This document shows positions 1 to 9,400 of a stretch of DNA of 24,855 bases, one piece after another (within the stretch, counting starts at the first letter, position 1; each line of letters begins with the position of its first letter). Position numbers and translations under genes: made by a program. The stretch covers positions 1-24,855 of the IMG/VR virus record IMGVR_UViG_3300025120_000511. One strand, 5' to 3'. This stretch comes from a virus. A model generated the notes under the pieces. It did no database searches. It was not told the origin of the DNA and saw only the letters and a program-made list of their open reading frames with translations.

Positions 1-219
1 GTCTTTGCGGCTCCAACCCGTGTCGGGCAAACCGTCATTACCTGCGTCTGTGGTAGTTTCCTCATCGCCTTCAATCAAGAAGCGTGATGTAGGTAGTGAG
101 TGTCGCCATTCGTTAAGCCATTCTTGACTTACTTCAACAACTTCACCACGAGTCCACATACCCATCGTATGTCGCATTGGGCGTTCAAAGAACGGTCCCA
201 AAAAGGTTACAGTAGGCAT
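1..219 (-). CDS. Partial hypothetical protein, 5' part only (73 codons), downstream of the head genes
   Basis: Reading leftward from an ATG at 219 there are 73 open codons to the window edge with no stop, so only the N-terminus is visible (starts MPTVTFLGPFFERP). A GAGGTGG Shine-Dalgarno sits about 6 nt upstream, and the 209-aa gene ends just 10 nt before this start, so it belongs to the same operon. The visible part has the pattern 'WTRGEVVEVSQEWLNEWR' followed by 'LPTSRF', similar in style to small proteins that often follow the capsid gene in tailed phages (a short beta segment with G-x-V-V-E-V and then a helix). Family membership is not certain. A head-completion or connector role is only a guess from position. 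Confidence 0.75.
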   Translation of the reverse strand, partial: MPTVTFLGPFFERPMRHTMGMWTRGEVVEVSQEWLNEWRHSLPTSRFLIEGDEETTTDAGNDGLPDTGWSRKD

Positions 220-229
220 TTAGCCCACC

Positions 230-859
230 TCAAACAAGAAGCATCATCAAGACGACTGATTCAGTGCCACCGCTTACATTCTTTAGAATTAGCGGAGTAC
301 GCTTGTAAAGTTCTGTGTTGTTGGCGGTTTCCACTGGTGTGTTGCCGGTGAGTGTAATCGAAGTTGCTGTGAGTTCCTTGATAGTACCAAGATGCGCCCC
401 CTCAAGAGTGGTGATAACATCACCAGCACTGAATTGAGTGGTTGCATCAACAGTATCAACGGTAGCGACACTTTGACTTGTCAAAAAGTTTGAGCCATCG
501 TTAATCAAAACACCTGTTGCAACGGATTGCATCATCAATGGGTCGAGAGAAGCACTGTCACCCAACCATTGGCAACTTGTGTGAACAATGTCACTGCAAG
601 AACCGGAAAGGGTAAGAGTTGCGTTGTCAGTAGCGTTTGACCACTTAGCGACAATCAATCGTGGGTTGTGAACTTGGCCGGAACCATCGGAGTTCGATGC
701 TTGGAAACCGGTAATGCTACCGGGGTATGTTCCGTTAAAGCCGTCAAGCCACTTTGTTTTGTCTTGGTCAACACCGCCCTGCAAGGGTAGGTCCATCATT
801 ACATGGATTTCGCCCGCAGATGGTGTGTATGTCAAATTTCGGTATGTAATTGCTGCCAT
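230..859 (-). CDS. Putative structural protein downstream of MCP (decoration or head protein candidate, 209 aa)
   Basis: 209 codons from an ATG at 859, preceded by GGAGATGA at good spacing and an A-rich leader nearly identical to that of the capsid gene. The product is rich in Thr, Ser, Asn, Ala and Val with alternating beta-type stretches, has only two Cys, no predicted membrane segment, and no enzyme motif that I recognise. It begins 36 bp after the capsid stop, the usual place for a decoration, head-fibre or head-completion protein. The second half has a repeating beta pattern (SVATVDTVDATTQF, then DVITTLEGAHLGTIKEL), which suggests a beta-barrel or beta-sandwich. The strong ribosome-binding site suggests high expression. 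The role is inferred from context, with no family recognised. Confidence 0.85.
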   Translation of the reverse strand: MAAITYRNLTYTPSAGEIHVMMDLPLQGGVDQDKTKWLDGFNGTYPGSITGFQASNSDGSGQVHNPRLIVAKWSNATDNATLTLSGSCSDIVHTSCQWLGDSASLDPLMMQSVATGVLINDGSNFLTSQSVATVDTVDATTQFSAGDVITTLEGAHLGTIKELTATSITLTGNTPVETANNTELYKRTPLILKNVSGGTESVVLMMLLV

Positions 860-868
860 ATTATGTCA

Positions 869-884
869 TCTCCATTATTTTTTT
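869..884 (-). promoter_or_regulatory. A-rich leader with GGAGA ribosome-binding site (209-aa gene)
   Basis: Minus-strand AAAAAAATAATGGAGA. The same 16 bases occur ahead of the capsid gene at 2006-2021. The purine-rich core pairs with the 16S 3' end, and the A-run probably keeps the leader unstructured. Confidence 0.6.
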
Positions 885-895
885 CTCATCCACCA

Positions 896-1996
896 TCACT
901 TAAGGTCACGAATTGAAGCGTGTCCTCCGAAGAAAGTCGTCCATAGTTCTCCCATAGTTCGGTACATTCCTTCTTGTCCAAGACGGTTGATTGCGAATGG
1001 GTCACCAGTTTCAATACCACTCTCGAAGTATTGGGTTGGGATTGCGGTCGAGAAGTACAAGTAGTCCGTATCGAGGAAGTACATGCGGCTCAAGGTGTCT
1101 GCTTGAACATCCTTAGATGGGATGATTGGGACACCGTTGTAGGTAGCGACGATGAATCCGGCTTCGATACCGGGAACACCCTTGACTCCGTTGTAGGTAG
1201 GAGTGATTCGCTTCTCTTCCATGAATCGCTGTTGCGACTGTAGGAGTTGTTGAAGGCGCATCAAAGTGTCATATCCTGTAAGGATGACCTTTGGGTTGCC
1301 ACCACGAGTCCAGCACTTTTGGAAGATGGTGTCCAAGTGGTCGAGGGAGAGAGTTCGGTCAGTACCGGAGTTCTCATCGTGTTCTGCGAGGGACCAAGCG
1401 TTTGCACTTCGGTCGATTGAGTAAATGTCTTCATCGGAGCCAGCAGATGCACCGGTAGCGATACGGTCAAGTGACTCGAAATCGTTGCCAGCGGCGGTAG
1501 CCTTGTCAACAAGAAGCATCTTGTTGATATGCTCGGCGTGGTGCTTACCCATTTCTTCCTTGAGGATTGAGCGAATGTCGCCCAGTCCGTCATCCTTGTC
1601 AGCAAGGAACATTGCGGTTTCGCTCATGTCGAAGGTGTGAACCACAGTCTTCGGCTTTGCGGCAATGTGTTGGAAGGTAGGCTTGGTGGTGTCCGGTAGG
1701 GTTGCGTTTTCTGCAACACCGCCGCCAACAGTGAACGAAGGTCGTGCAGTGATGACTCGCCATCCACTGCGTTCCCACGGTCGCTTTGGTAGGATTGAAA
1801 ATGCGTTGAACTCTTGGTTCAATTGGGACCAAACTTTGCGACCATAAATCGCTTGGTATGTACCAGCAGTTGTACTCATCATTGGGCTGTCAGCCTTGAG
1901 CAATTCACTACCGGAGTAGGAATAGCCCATTGCGTTACCTGCGCCGTAGTAGTATCGTTCCATGTCAGTTACGCTTCGGATATAATCTCTTGCCAT
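896..1996 (-). CDS. Major capsid protein, HK97 fold
   Basis: 366 aa, within the usual range for HK97-type capsid proteins. The start is taken as the ATG at 1996 (MARDYIRSV) because GGAGAGTG lies 6 nt upstream. A GTG at 2005 in the same frame lies within that Shine-Dalgarno and is unlikely to be used. The sequence has a long N-terminal arm, a central region with the helix 'DIRSILKEEMGKHHAEHINKMLL', and a C-terminal part 'VATYNGVPIIPSKDV ... RMYFLDTDYLYF'. That last pattern (a P-domain/A-domain strand with '(y)nGvPIi.s' and then 'i.flDtdyl') is typical of HK97-family capsids. It lies directly after the protease-scaffold gene, as expected. Sampled lines have clearly higher G+C than the giant gene upstream, in keeping with codon selection in a highly expressed gene. 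No N-terminal cleavage site can be assigned. Confidence 0.92.
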   Translation of the reverse strand: MARDYIRSVTDMERYYYGAGNAMGYSYSGSELLKADSPMMSTTAGTYQAIYGRKVWSQLNQEFNAFSILPKRPWERSGWRVITARPSFTVGGGVAENATLPDTTKPTFQHIAAKPKTVVHTFDMSETAMFLADKDDGLGDIRSILKEEMGKHHAEHINKMLLVDKATAAGNDFESLDRIATGASAGSDEDIYSIDRSANAWSLAEHDENSGTDRTLSLDHLDTIFQKCWTRGGNPKVILTGYDTLMRLQQLLQSQQRFMEEKRITPTYNGVKGVPGIEAGFIVATYNGVPIIPSKDVQADTLSRMYFLDTDYLYFSTAIPTQYFESGIETGDPFAINRLGQEGMYRTMGELWTTFFGGHASIRDLK

Positions 1997-2005
1997 ATAT
2001 TTCAC

Positions 2006-2021
2006 TCTCCATTATTTTTTT
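2006..2021 (-). promoter_or_regulatory. A-rich leader with GGAGA ribosome-binding site (capsid gene)
   Basis: Minus-strand AAAAAAATAATGGAGA, then GTGAAATAT and the ATG at 1996. It is identical over 16 bases to the leader of the next gene (869-884). This site decides in favour of the ATG at 1996 over the upstream GTG as the capsid start. Confidence 0.6.
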
Positions 2022-2026
2022 TGTTT

Positions 2027-2923
2027 TCAAGCCCCTCGTGTTACCGAAGCGGCGAGATTGTGTACTTCATCCCAAGACATGTTGCTCAAGTCTTGTGTGG
2101 ATGGGACTTCGACATTAGATGTGGAAGCCGACTTTTGAATTGATGTGCCGGAAATGGCGATGTTGTCAATTCGCTCACTTAGAGCGTTGATGGACTTCAT
2201 CACTTCATTGATTGGGGCACGAGCATCGAACTCGGCTTTTTCAGCCTGTTGCTTTGCAATTGTCATTTCACTGTTCAATCGGTTAGCGAATTGAGATTCA
2301 AGGTCGCCACGGAATCCTTGTTCCAATGCGGCGGCTTTGTAAACTTCGTATGCGGCTTCAATATCAGTTGAAGAAACATTGCTGTGGTTAAGGTAGCCCT
2401 TGCTCATTGTAACAGGTCCAAGTGCGCCGGATGGGGTCTTACCACCGGATGAGGTGATTGCGTTGATTGCACCAGTGGAAGGAGAACCGTTCTCCTGTCC
2501 ACGGCCACGGACTTGACCAGCGAAGTAGTCAGCACCATCAACGGCATCGGGGTTGTCGAAGCCACCAAGTTGTGCCTTCTCCAAGTTGTCGAAATGTTGT
2601 CGTGCCTCTCCGGTATTAACACCAGCAGATTTGAGGGTGTCTTCCATCCAGTTGAGGTATTCAGCAGTGATAACATCACTGTATTCGCTCTTTGCGTAGG
2701 TCATCTTATCATCAGTCATATTATCATCATCATCCTTTTTGTCTTCGTCTTTCTTGTCGGCGAATGGGTTTTTGGATTCTTCTTTTTCCTCTTTAGGTTC
2801 GGAATCATCCTTTTTGTCGTTCATGTGTTCTTTGAGGCCGGGAGGCATTTCGCCTTTTTCCATTGCGTCAAGTCGGGCTTCGAGTCTGCTCATAACATTG
2901 TTTAAGTCATTTTCTGTGGTCAT
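2027..2923 (-). CDS. Probable nested scaffold protein from an internal start in the protease gene (298 aa)
   Basis: Within the protease-scaffold gene and in the same frame, an ATG at 2923 (MTTENDLNNVMSRLEARL) is preceded by AAAGGAGGA with a 7-nt spacer. This is the strongest ribosome-binding site in the region, and it falls exactly at the boundary between protease and scaffold (residue 173 of the full protein). Separate expression of the scaffold part from an internal start is known for lambda (C and Nu3). The product would have a predicted helix at its start, the acidic Lys/Asp linker, helical segments rich in Ala, Glu and Gln, and the C-terminal NMSWDEVHNLA peptide. This is an inference from the Shine-Dalgarno and domain boundary. 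Expression has not been shown. Confidence 0.6.
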   Translation of the reverse strand: MTTENDLNNVMSRLEARLDAMEKGEMPPGLKEHMNDKKDDSEPKEEKEESKNPFADKKDEDKKDDDDNMTDDKMTYAKSEYSDVITAEYLNWMEDTLKSAGVNTGEARQHFDNLEKAQLGGFDNPDAVDGADYFAGQVRGRGQENGSPSTGAINAITSSGGKTPSGALGPVTMSKGYLNHSNVSSTDIEAAYEVYKAAALEQGFRGDLESQFANRLNSEMTIAKQQAEKAEFDARAPINEVMKSINALSERIDNIAISGTSIQKSASTSNVEVPSTQDLSNMSWDEVHNLAASVTRGA

Positions 2924-3439
2924 GTTGGTGTCCTCCTTTAGAATACGAAATTGTGCTTCGGGGTTAATTCCTTTTTCACAAATCGTAATCTCATGCAGTT
3001 CCATCTTACTAATTTCTTGGTAATCTCCATGTTCTCCATCAGATTTACGCACTCTTTTGAATGCCTGTCCACCAATGGAGAATCCTTGCAGATTTCCTTT
3101 ACGGATTTCTGCTCCCACTTCACGAGCCTTTTCAATGTCGTTGCGAAGTGAAACAACCACAAACATACCAGTATCGTCAACTTCGGATTTCCACATCCTT
3201 CCGTTTGAGTCAACATAGGAGTCGATAACTTCTCCCACTTGAATGTTAGAGTGAGCAAGTTGCACATTGCGGAACTTGTCGCTCTTCATGAATCCGCCAA
3301 AAGCATCTTTTAGTGCTGAACGGGTAATAAGGTCACCTTGCTTATCCACCAGTTCAACTGATGCGTAGCCAGCGATAACCATGTCGGAACTGCCCTTGAT
3401 GAGAGCAATGCCGGAGGTAGGTCGCTTAAGGGACAACAT
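2027..3439 (-). CDS. Prohead maturation protease fused to scaffold (HK97/U35-type serine protease)
   Basis: 470 aa from the ATG at 3439. The protease domain covers about residues 8-170 and shows the expected catalytic pattern: His63 in 'NVQLAHSNIQVGEV', Ser121 in 'GNLQGFSIGG', then 'MELHEITICEKGINPEAQF' (147-164), matching the 'E-x-S-x-V-x-x-P-A-N-P-x-A' region of this family. Residues about 175-270 are acidic, Lys/Asp-rich and probably disordered, followed by a helical scaffold part to the C-terminus, which ends with NMSWDEVHNLA. Its place directly before MCP is canonical. It should cleave itself and the scaffold during capsid maturation. Start choice: GGAGG lies only 3 nt before the ATG at 3439, which is tight. 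The ATG at 3460 is an alternative with no Shine-Dalgarno. Longer starts overlap the giant gene and add no family sequence. Confidence 0.92.
   Translation of the reverse strand: MLSLKRPTSGIALIKGSSDMVIAGYASVELVDKQGDLITRSALKDAFGGFMKSDKFRNVQLAHSNIQVGEVIDSYVDSNGRMWKSEVDDTGMFVVVSLRNDIEKAREVGAEIRKGNLQGFSIGGQAFKRVRKSDGEHGDYQEISKMELHEITICEKGINPEAQFRILKEDTNMTTENDLNNVMSRLEARLDAMEKGEMPPGLKEHMNDKKDDSEPKEEKEESKNPFADKKDEDKKDDDDNMTDDKMTYAKSEYSDVITAEYLNWMEDTLKSAGVNTGEARQHFDNLEKAQLGGFDNPDAVDGADYFAGQVRGRGQENGSPSTGAINAITSSGGKTPSGALGPVTMSKGYLNHSNVSSTDIEAAYEVYKAAALEQGFRGDLESQFANRLNSEMTIAKQQAEKAEFDARAPINEVMKSINALSERIDNIAISGTSIQKSASTSNVEVPSTQDLSNMSWDEVHNLAASVTRGA
2931..2939 (-). promoter_or_regulatory. Internal Shine-Dalgarno for the nested scaffold
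   Basis: Minus-strand AAAGGAGGA lies 7 nt upstream of an in-frame ATG at 2923. Inside the coding sequence it encodes part of LKEDT. It supports an independently initiated scaffold product. Confidence 0.6.
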
Positions 3440-3479
3440 TACCCTCCGATTCACTGTCATGGTATATAGAATGATACTA

Positions 3480-6400
3480 TTACACTGAAAGAGTTGGGGT
3501 ATCATTTTCATCGTCATAAACGATGGACTCGTCTTCATCGGTCTTCATTTCAATGTGTTTTACTGGTTTTTTCTTTTCTTCTGCGGAATCGGGTTTTATT
3601 TCTCCTTCATCCGGTCTTTTCTTTCCGTCATAATCCGGTAAGTTGCTTTCTTCTGTTAATCTTGTAGGACCACTTGGTGATTCAATAGGTGTAGCCATAT
3701 CAATTCCCAAGCCTTTTGGTCCAGTCCAAGTCAATTTTTCTTTAGCAAGTTGGTCTAACGCCCTACTGATAATTTCAAAAGCCTTCTTTGTTGAGGGTTT
3801 GAGAAGGCGATTTTCGTCATCTTCATCTAAAACACCCGCTGATTGCCTGTCTTGTCTTTCACGACTTGGAGTTTTTTCATCATCCATCATGGTTGATTTA
3901 GTAAGATGACCTTCAATCATCAATGGGGCAACAGTGTGCCAATACGGATGAAGACTTTCTGCTAATGTAATTGAGTAGTTTGATTTTCTTAAATCACCCA
4001 AAGCAGAAGAAGGTGTGTGTAAATACCAATTTTCTCCAATTCTTTCAACTTGATATATCACGGTGTCGATATTTTTCAAAATTACTTGAATGGTGTTATT
4101 GTGATATTCTAAATCGTGTGGTATGAGTATAGGTGAAAATGATTTTGTGAGTAAATCAAGTGATTCTGTGCTGGCCGCACCTTCACCTTCACCTTCACTT
4201 TCTATTTGGCCCACTTGTACATTATACACATCTCGACTTTTTCTTCGCTTCTTAGAAACACCAGTGATAGTTGCTCGAACAATATCACCAACTTTGAATG
4301 CTTTTTGTTGATTGTGTGCTGTTCCTACATCCATGTAAAATTTGTTTTTATGCGTCACAGCCCGGTTGCCCAATGATTCACCATCAAGAATTGGACCTGC
4401 ACCAAGTTGATACGAGAATGGCCCATTACCCTTGCGGTTAAGGATAATAAAGTTGAAGTCACGAGTTTTACGCAGTAATAACCACTTTGGATGACGACGC
4501 TCTCCTTTCATGTATGTGGATTTGTTGTCACGCAAAAGTACAACCTTATGTTCGTTCTGCAAAATTTTAACAGCATCCTCAAGTCCTTCTTCATCAGTCA
4601 TTTTAGTGTCATGTGGACCCGGAATGATGACATTTTCATGACTATCAAACTGCCCTCTTAGCACTTTCATGCGTTCATGCATCAGCATTTCACCCACATT
4701 GGTATCATCATAATTGATAATGTCGATGATGTTCAAATCTTCTTTACCTACAATACCATCAATAACGAAATTGTTGTCATTTAGTTCTGCAAGGCTTTCT
4801 TTGAAGGCTTTTTTCAACCCAACTTTACGGCCATTTTCATCGTAAGTAGTGATTTCATTGTCTTTTTGTACGATAATAACACGCTTACCATCGTACCATT
4901 TACTCACAACCCAAGAGCCACTGAACCCTCTCAAATGTTCAAGGTCACTTAAATCAAAGATACGATGCATGGGTCGCACAGGTGGAACCCATTCAGCATC
5001 ACTACTCTTTGTCAATAGAACATCGGGATTCAAAAGAGAAGTGATGTATTCTCCCATCTCTCCCAAAGCAATACGGTCTTCTGCTGTTTCGTAAGTTAAT
5101 GGGTTCATTGCTAAAGCCGGTGATGTGACATTTTGTACTGGTATGCTTTCTAAACCTTGAAGCACTTGACTACCTACTTCTTTCCCGTGTAAACCAGTAA
5201 TTGCATCTTGCCATGTGTTTTGAAACAACTTTGGTTCAGTAAAAGTTCCGACTACAGGTTCACCATCACTTGAAAAATCAATTCCAAATGTTGATTGTTG
5301 AGGATTAGCCACTGAATGTACTACACCGGCTCCGGTGTGTGTTGGAATGATACCATAGGTATCGGGGTTTATTCCACCTACAGGTACAGGTTCTTGATTA
5401 AAACCAACAGACAATGTGGTTTTTTCTTGAGGTGTCATATTATCAATGTTAATTTGATTTTGATTCAAGGCGACAATACTATCAAGTCGATTTTTTGAAG
5501 CACGAGTCTTGTATTTTTTCTCCCCCGAACCAACACCAAAGCGATTGTGAATGTCAATTTGCTTACCACCAGCATCAAAGAACGACAAACCAGCGGGTGA
5601 CATAAGCGAGTCATCGGCTACAGTGCGTACAACATTGCTTGTAATGCTATGAATTGGGTGTTGCTTCCATTTTTCGTGTTTTGGTTGAGAGTTTTCCATT
5701 GCAGTGTGGAAGCCTTCATTTACACTGTCTTGTAAAAATTCATCATCACCAGCAAGATGATGCAAAAAGAAATCATCATCAAATTTACCGCTTTCCATAA
5801 GTTGGCCTACGGTACTCACATGCAAGGGTTGGTTTGTATTGTTAGATTCATCAATTATTCGTTGAACATGTGAGGCCATGCGGTTTCTTTGTTCTGTAGT
5901 TTTTGGAGTAAGACCAAGACCTTCTAAAACTTCATCGGTGTTCATAGTACCGTCAACGGTAAAAATTTCGTCACCTTGTAGGTGTTCGGTTATCTTTGGA
6001 TGGACACCTTTTTGTCGTTGAGGTACTTTTTCAGTTGTATTACCAAAACGGTATGCTTGAGTTTTGATACCATGTACATCGTGAGGTACTGTACCCAACA
6101 TTCTTTCAGCCTCAAACATCAGTCGGTTGTGATTTGCAAGAAACTGTTGAGGGTCTGTACTTGCTAATTCTTCACTAAAGTGATTTGGGTCATGTTCCAA
6201 TACACGGGGTAGTAAAAATTGTGCGGCTTGAAATACAGACTCACGGCTTGCTTTGAGTAAGTTATTGAAAACTTTAGCATCTGCCTCAAAAGGATTAGTT
6301 TTACCGAGTACACTCTTTGCGGCTTTACTTTGTAGTTGATTAAGTTCAACTGTGAGTTCTTGTATTTCATTCATAATGCGCTTTGCCCCTTCGGGACTAA

Positions 6401-9400
6401 ACTCTCCTTGTGCCGCAGGGTCATAGAGTGTTGATTGAAGTTGTTCAATTTCTGTACGAATATCTTCTTCTCTTTGAACGGAAGGGTACATACCACCCAT
6501 TGATAACGCTCTATGAATAGTGTGAGCATCAAATGGTAGTGCATTACCTTCCTTATCAAGAGTTTTAATACTACTCCTACCACTCAAACTTCCTTTCTTG
6601 TTTGCCTCTAACTTTTCTTGTGCCAGTTCATAACGGTGGTTTGTCAACCAGTTATGCAAACCTTCAATGTCGCCAGTATTGAGTGCTACATCTTGTTGAG
6701 TAAGAGCATCCTTAAGTTGTTGAAATTCTATGTTATTTTCATCGTCATCAATATCCCCATGAAGGTGATTAAAAACTTCGGTTGCTGAACTGTTGTTCAA
6801 TTTTGCTAATGCAGTTAAAATCCTCATATTTTTAGCATCATCGGCGTTTCTAATGTACCGTTTGGTATTTTCAAATGATGGTTGCCTTTGCCCTATTCCT
6901 TGAAAATCTATGAAATCGTCATGGTCAGCACCATAAGTGACAGGTACATTTCCATCTTTTAATGCCTTGAGTTGTTCCATTGAAGTTTTGTTGGGTGCAT
7001 GGGGTGAATTACTTCGACCGAGCATAGTTTTAAGGTAATGTAGTCTTCTTTTCTTTGCTAAAATAGGCCCATCGCCGCTATGTGATGAATATGCTTGTTC
7101 GGGATGAGTAGTTTTCATAGCGTTAAATGTAGTGGATGGATGGAAATACCGTGTTTTAAATTTCTTTCTTTCTGCACTGTTCATGTTCCTTATTGCATAT
7201 TCTGTTTGAGGTGAAAGCGTTGTTTTGTGAAGAGTCCAGTTGTGTTTTTCACCCGCTGATGTTTTTGTAAATATATTGGCTGGTGAAAATATGTTTTCCA
7301 ACAAAGTGCGTTTATCACCTTTATCAAACTTTTTTGTGACTGGGTTCCAAGTACCAACAGGATTTGCTTTTCCAGTACCAAAATGCAACCCTAATGACAT
7401 ATTTTCGGGGTTTACATTTAATGGCTCATATTGTTTTGAGCCTGTTATCGCATTGGTGTGCGGTTTAGTTTCAAACATTGAAGAAAACTCCGGCATAGTA
7501 TTGTCTTCTTTTATGCTTGATGTTTGTACTGGTTTTTGACCTTCACCAGTAAAGGGGTTAAAAGGCTCATCAGCATCTATGGAAGAAGGTAGTATTTCAT
7601 CGAGTGTGGGTTGCATTCCGGGTGATAAACTGTGAATTATTTCGTTGTAAGCAGAATGAGTCATACCTGCTCCACCACCTACATCAAGACCTTGACTCCA
7701 AAATTTAGCCGGTCCTACGGTAAAATTACCATTACCACCGAGTTGCCAGTATTTGGGTGCATCTTCATCGGGGTGAGGTCCGTGTGGGGCTTGAAGAAAA
7801 GTAAGGTGTTCCCTCATTTCTTTCCCTCTTGATGCGATATTACCACTCAATTTTGCTTCTTCTTCCATATTTTCTATGTCTTCTAAAGGTATAACAGGAC
7901 CATCCATGTTTCCATAAATAGGATGCTTTAACAGTGGTTTACGAGTTTTAGGGTCATAACCGGCAAGGAAAAGAATATCTTCCATTGACATAAATGTTTC
8001 ATGTGGACCTTGCATAACATTTCTCTTTTTTGGTCGATGGTTTCTTGATGATGCCCATAGACCTTTTACTCCATCTTTTGTTTCAAGAGGGTAAGATTCC
8101 GCCATGTCATTTTTGTCAAGATTTAACTTTGGTAAGAAACTGAACGGTTTACCTACCCACTCACCGTTTTGGTCTTCTTCGATACCATGAGCATCATGTA
8201 ACGCTTCAATAATATAATCAGCAATAGAACCAGTTGCTTCTTTTTTATCATCTAAAAGTTGGTATGTATGTGCGGCTTCACCAAAGGCATTTTGCAGAAA
8301 CCTGTTATCACCTTGACTATAATCTTCCATACTTTCCATACGATGATGTGCATTAGCACCCCTATGCTCATCACCTCGTGTAGCCCAATTTAACTCCGGT
8401 GTACGACGAATCAAGTTATTCCAAGCAATGCGAGCAGAAGGTATTGTTTCACCGTTGGGTAATTTTAGAAGAGGCTTTTTATCAAGACCACCTTCTTCAT
8501 GTATTCGACGCATAACTGCTGTACGCTCAACGGGGTTTAACCATTCAAGACCATACATGTACCCCTCATGACCAAGTGCCGATGGGTGTTCATCACTATT
8601 TTCATCAACAACATAATCGTCACTTACCCATTGCTTGGCTCTTGCTTCAAAATGAGCAACTCGCAAGCGATTCTCATTTTCTTCTGCCGAACGACCTTCG
8701 GAAAGATTTGCCTCATTCATTTTAATAGCATCAATGTTATTTCGTTTCCATCGTTGATAATCTCGTTGATACAAGTCATCTTGATGAGAAACATTGCTAC
8801 CATTTACTCGGATTGGCCCTAATAGCGTTTTGTTGTTGTGACCAAAAATAAGTGGACTTTTGACCTTTTCAAGTTCATCGTGTAGTAAACCTTCCATTCG
8901 TGCTTCTTCTTTTGAGTGTCCGTTGAAAATGTGACTTCTAAACTTCTCAACAAAAGCCGGATAACCACTTATGGAATTAGTATGCAATAAAGGGTGAATA
9001 GAAGAATGGAATGGAAAATGCATTTTTGTGTAGGGTGAGCCGGTTTCGGGGGTAAAAGAAGGCCATACAGCATGAGAATGCATTGTGTCTTTTGCACCAC
9101 GCAGACCTTTATTCCAAATATGATTTGTAGGTTCATTGTAAATTTCTTGACGACCAAGAAGCATACCCGGTCCTTCTGCTACTTCCGCTTGGGTATTTAC
9201 CATAGCAATATCTTGACCTGCTATTTTTTCCCGCTGTGCATCATCTTTAACAATCATTTCAGCACTGTATTTCAAAGTACGAAGAGTGTCGTCGGTAGGT
9301 GCTTTTTCTAAAGACTCCCACGCTATGATGTATTCTGCGGCATTAAAGGCTAAATCCTTACCATCGGCTAATGATAAAAGAAAGTCATTTTTTACAATGT

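Noticed and set aside
3440-3538. Longer starts for the protease gene inside the giant gene's end
   Set aside because: No ribosome-binding site, and the extra residues do not resemble protease N-termini. GGAGG is present only before the ATG at 3439.
4180-4200. CCTTCA hexamer repeat as a regulatory element
   Set aside because: Only about three units, within the giant gene, encoding Glu-Gly repeats. Likely a simple linker.
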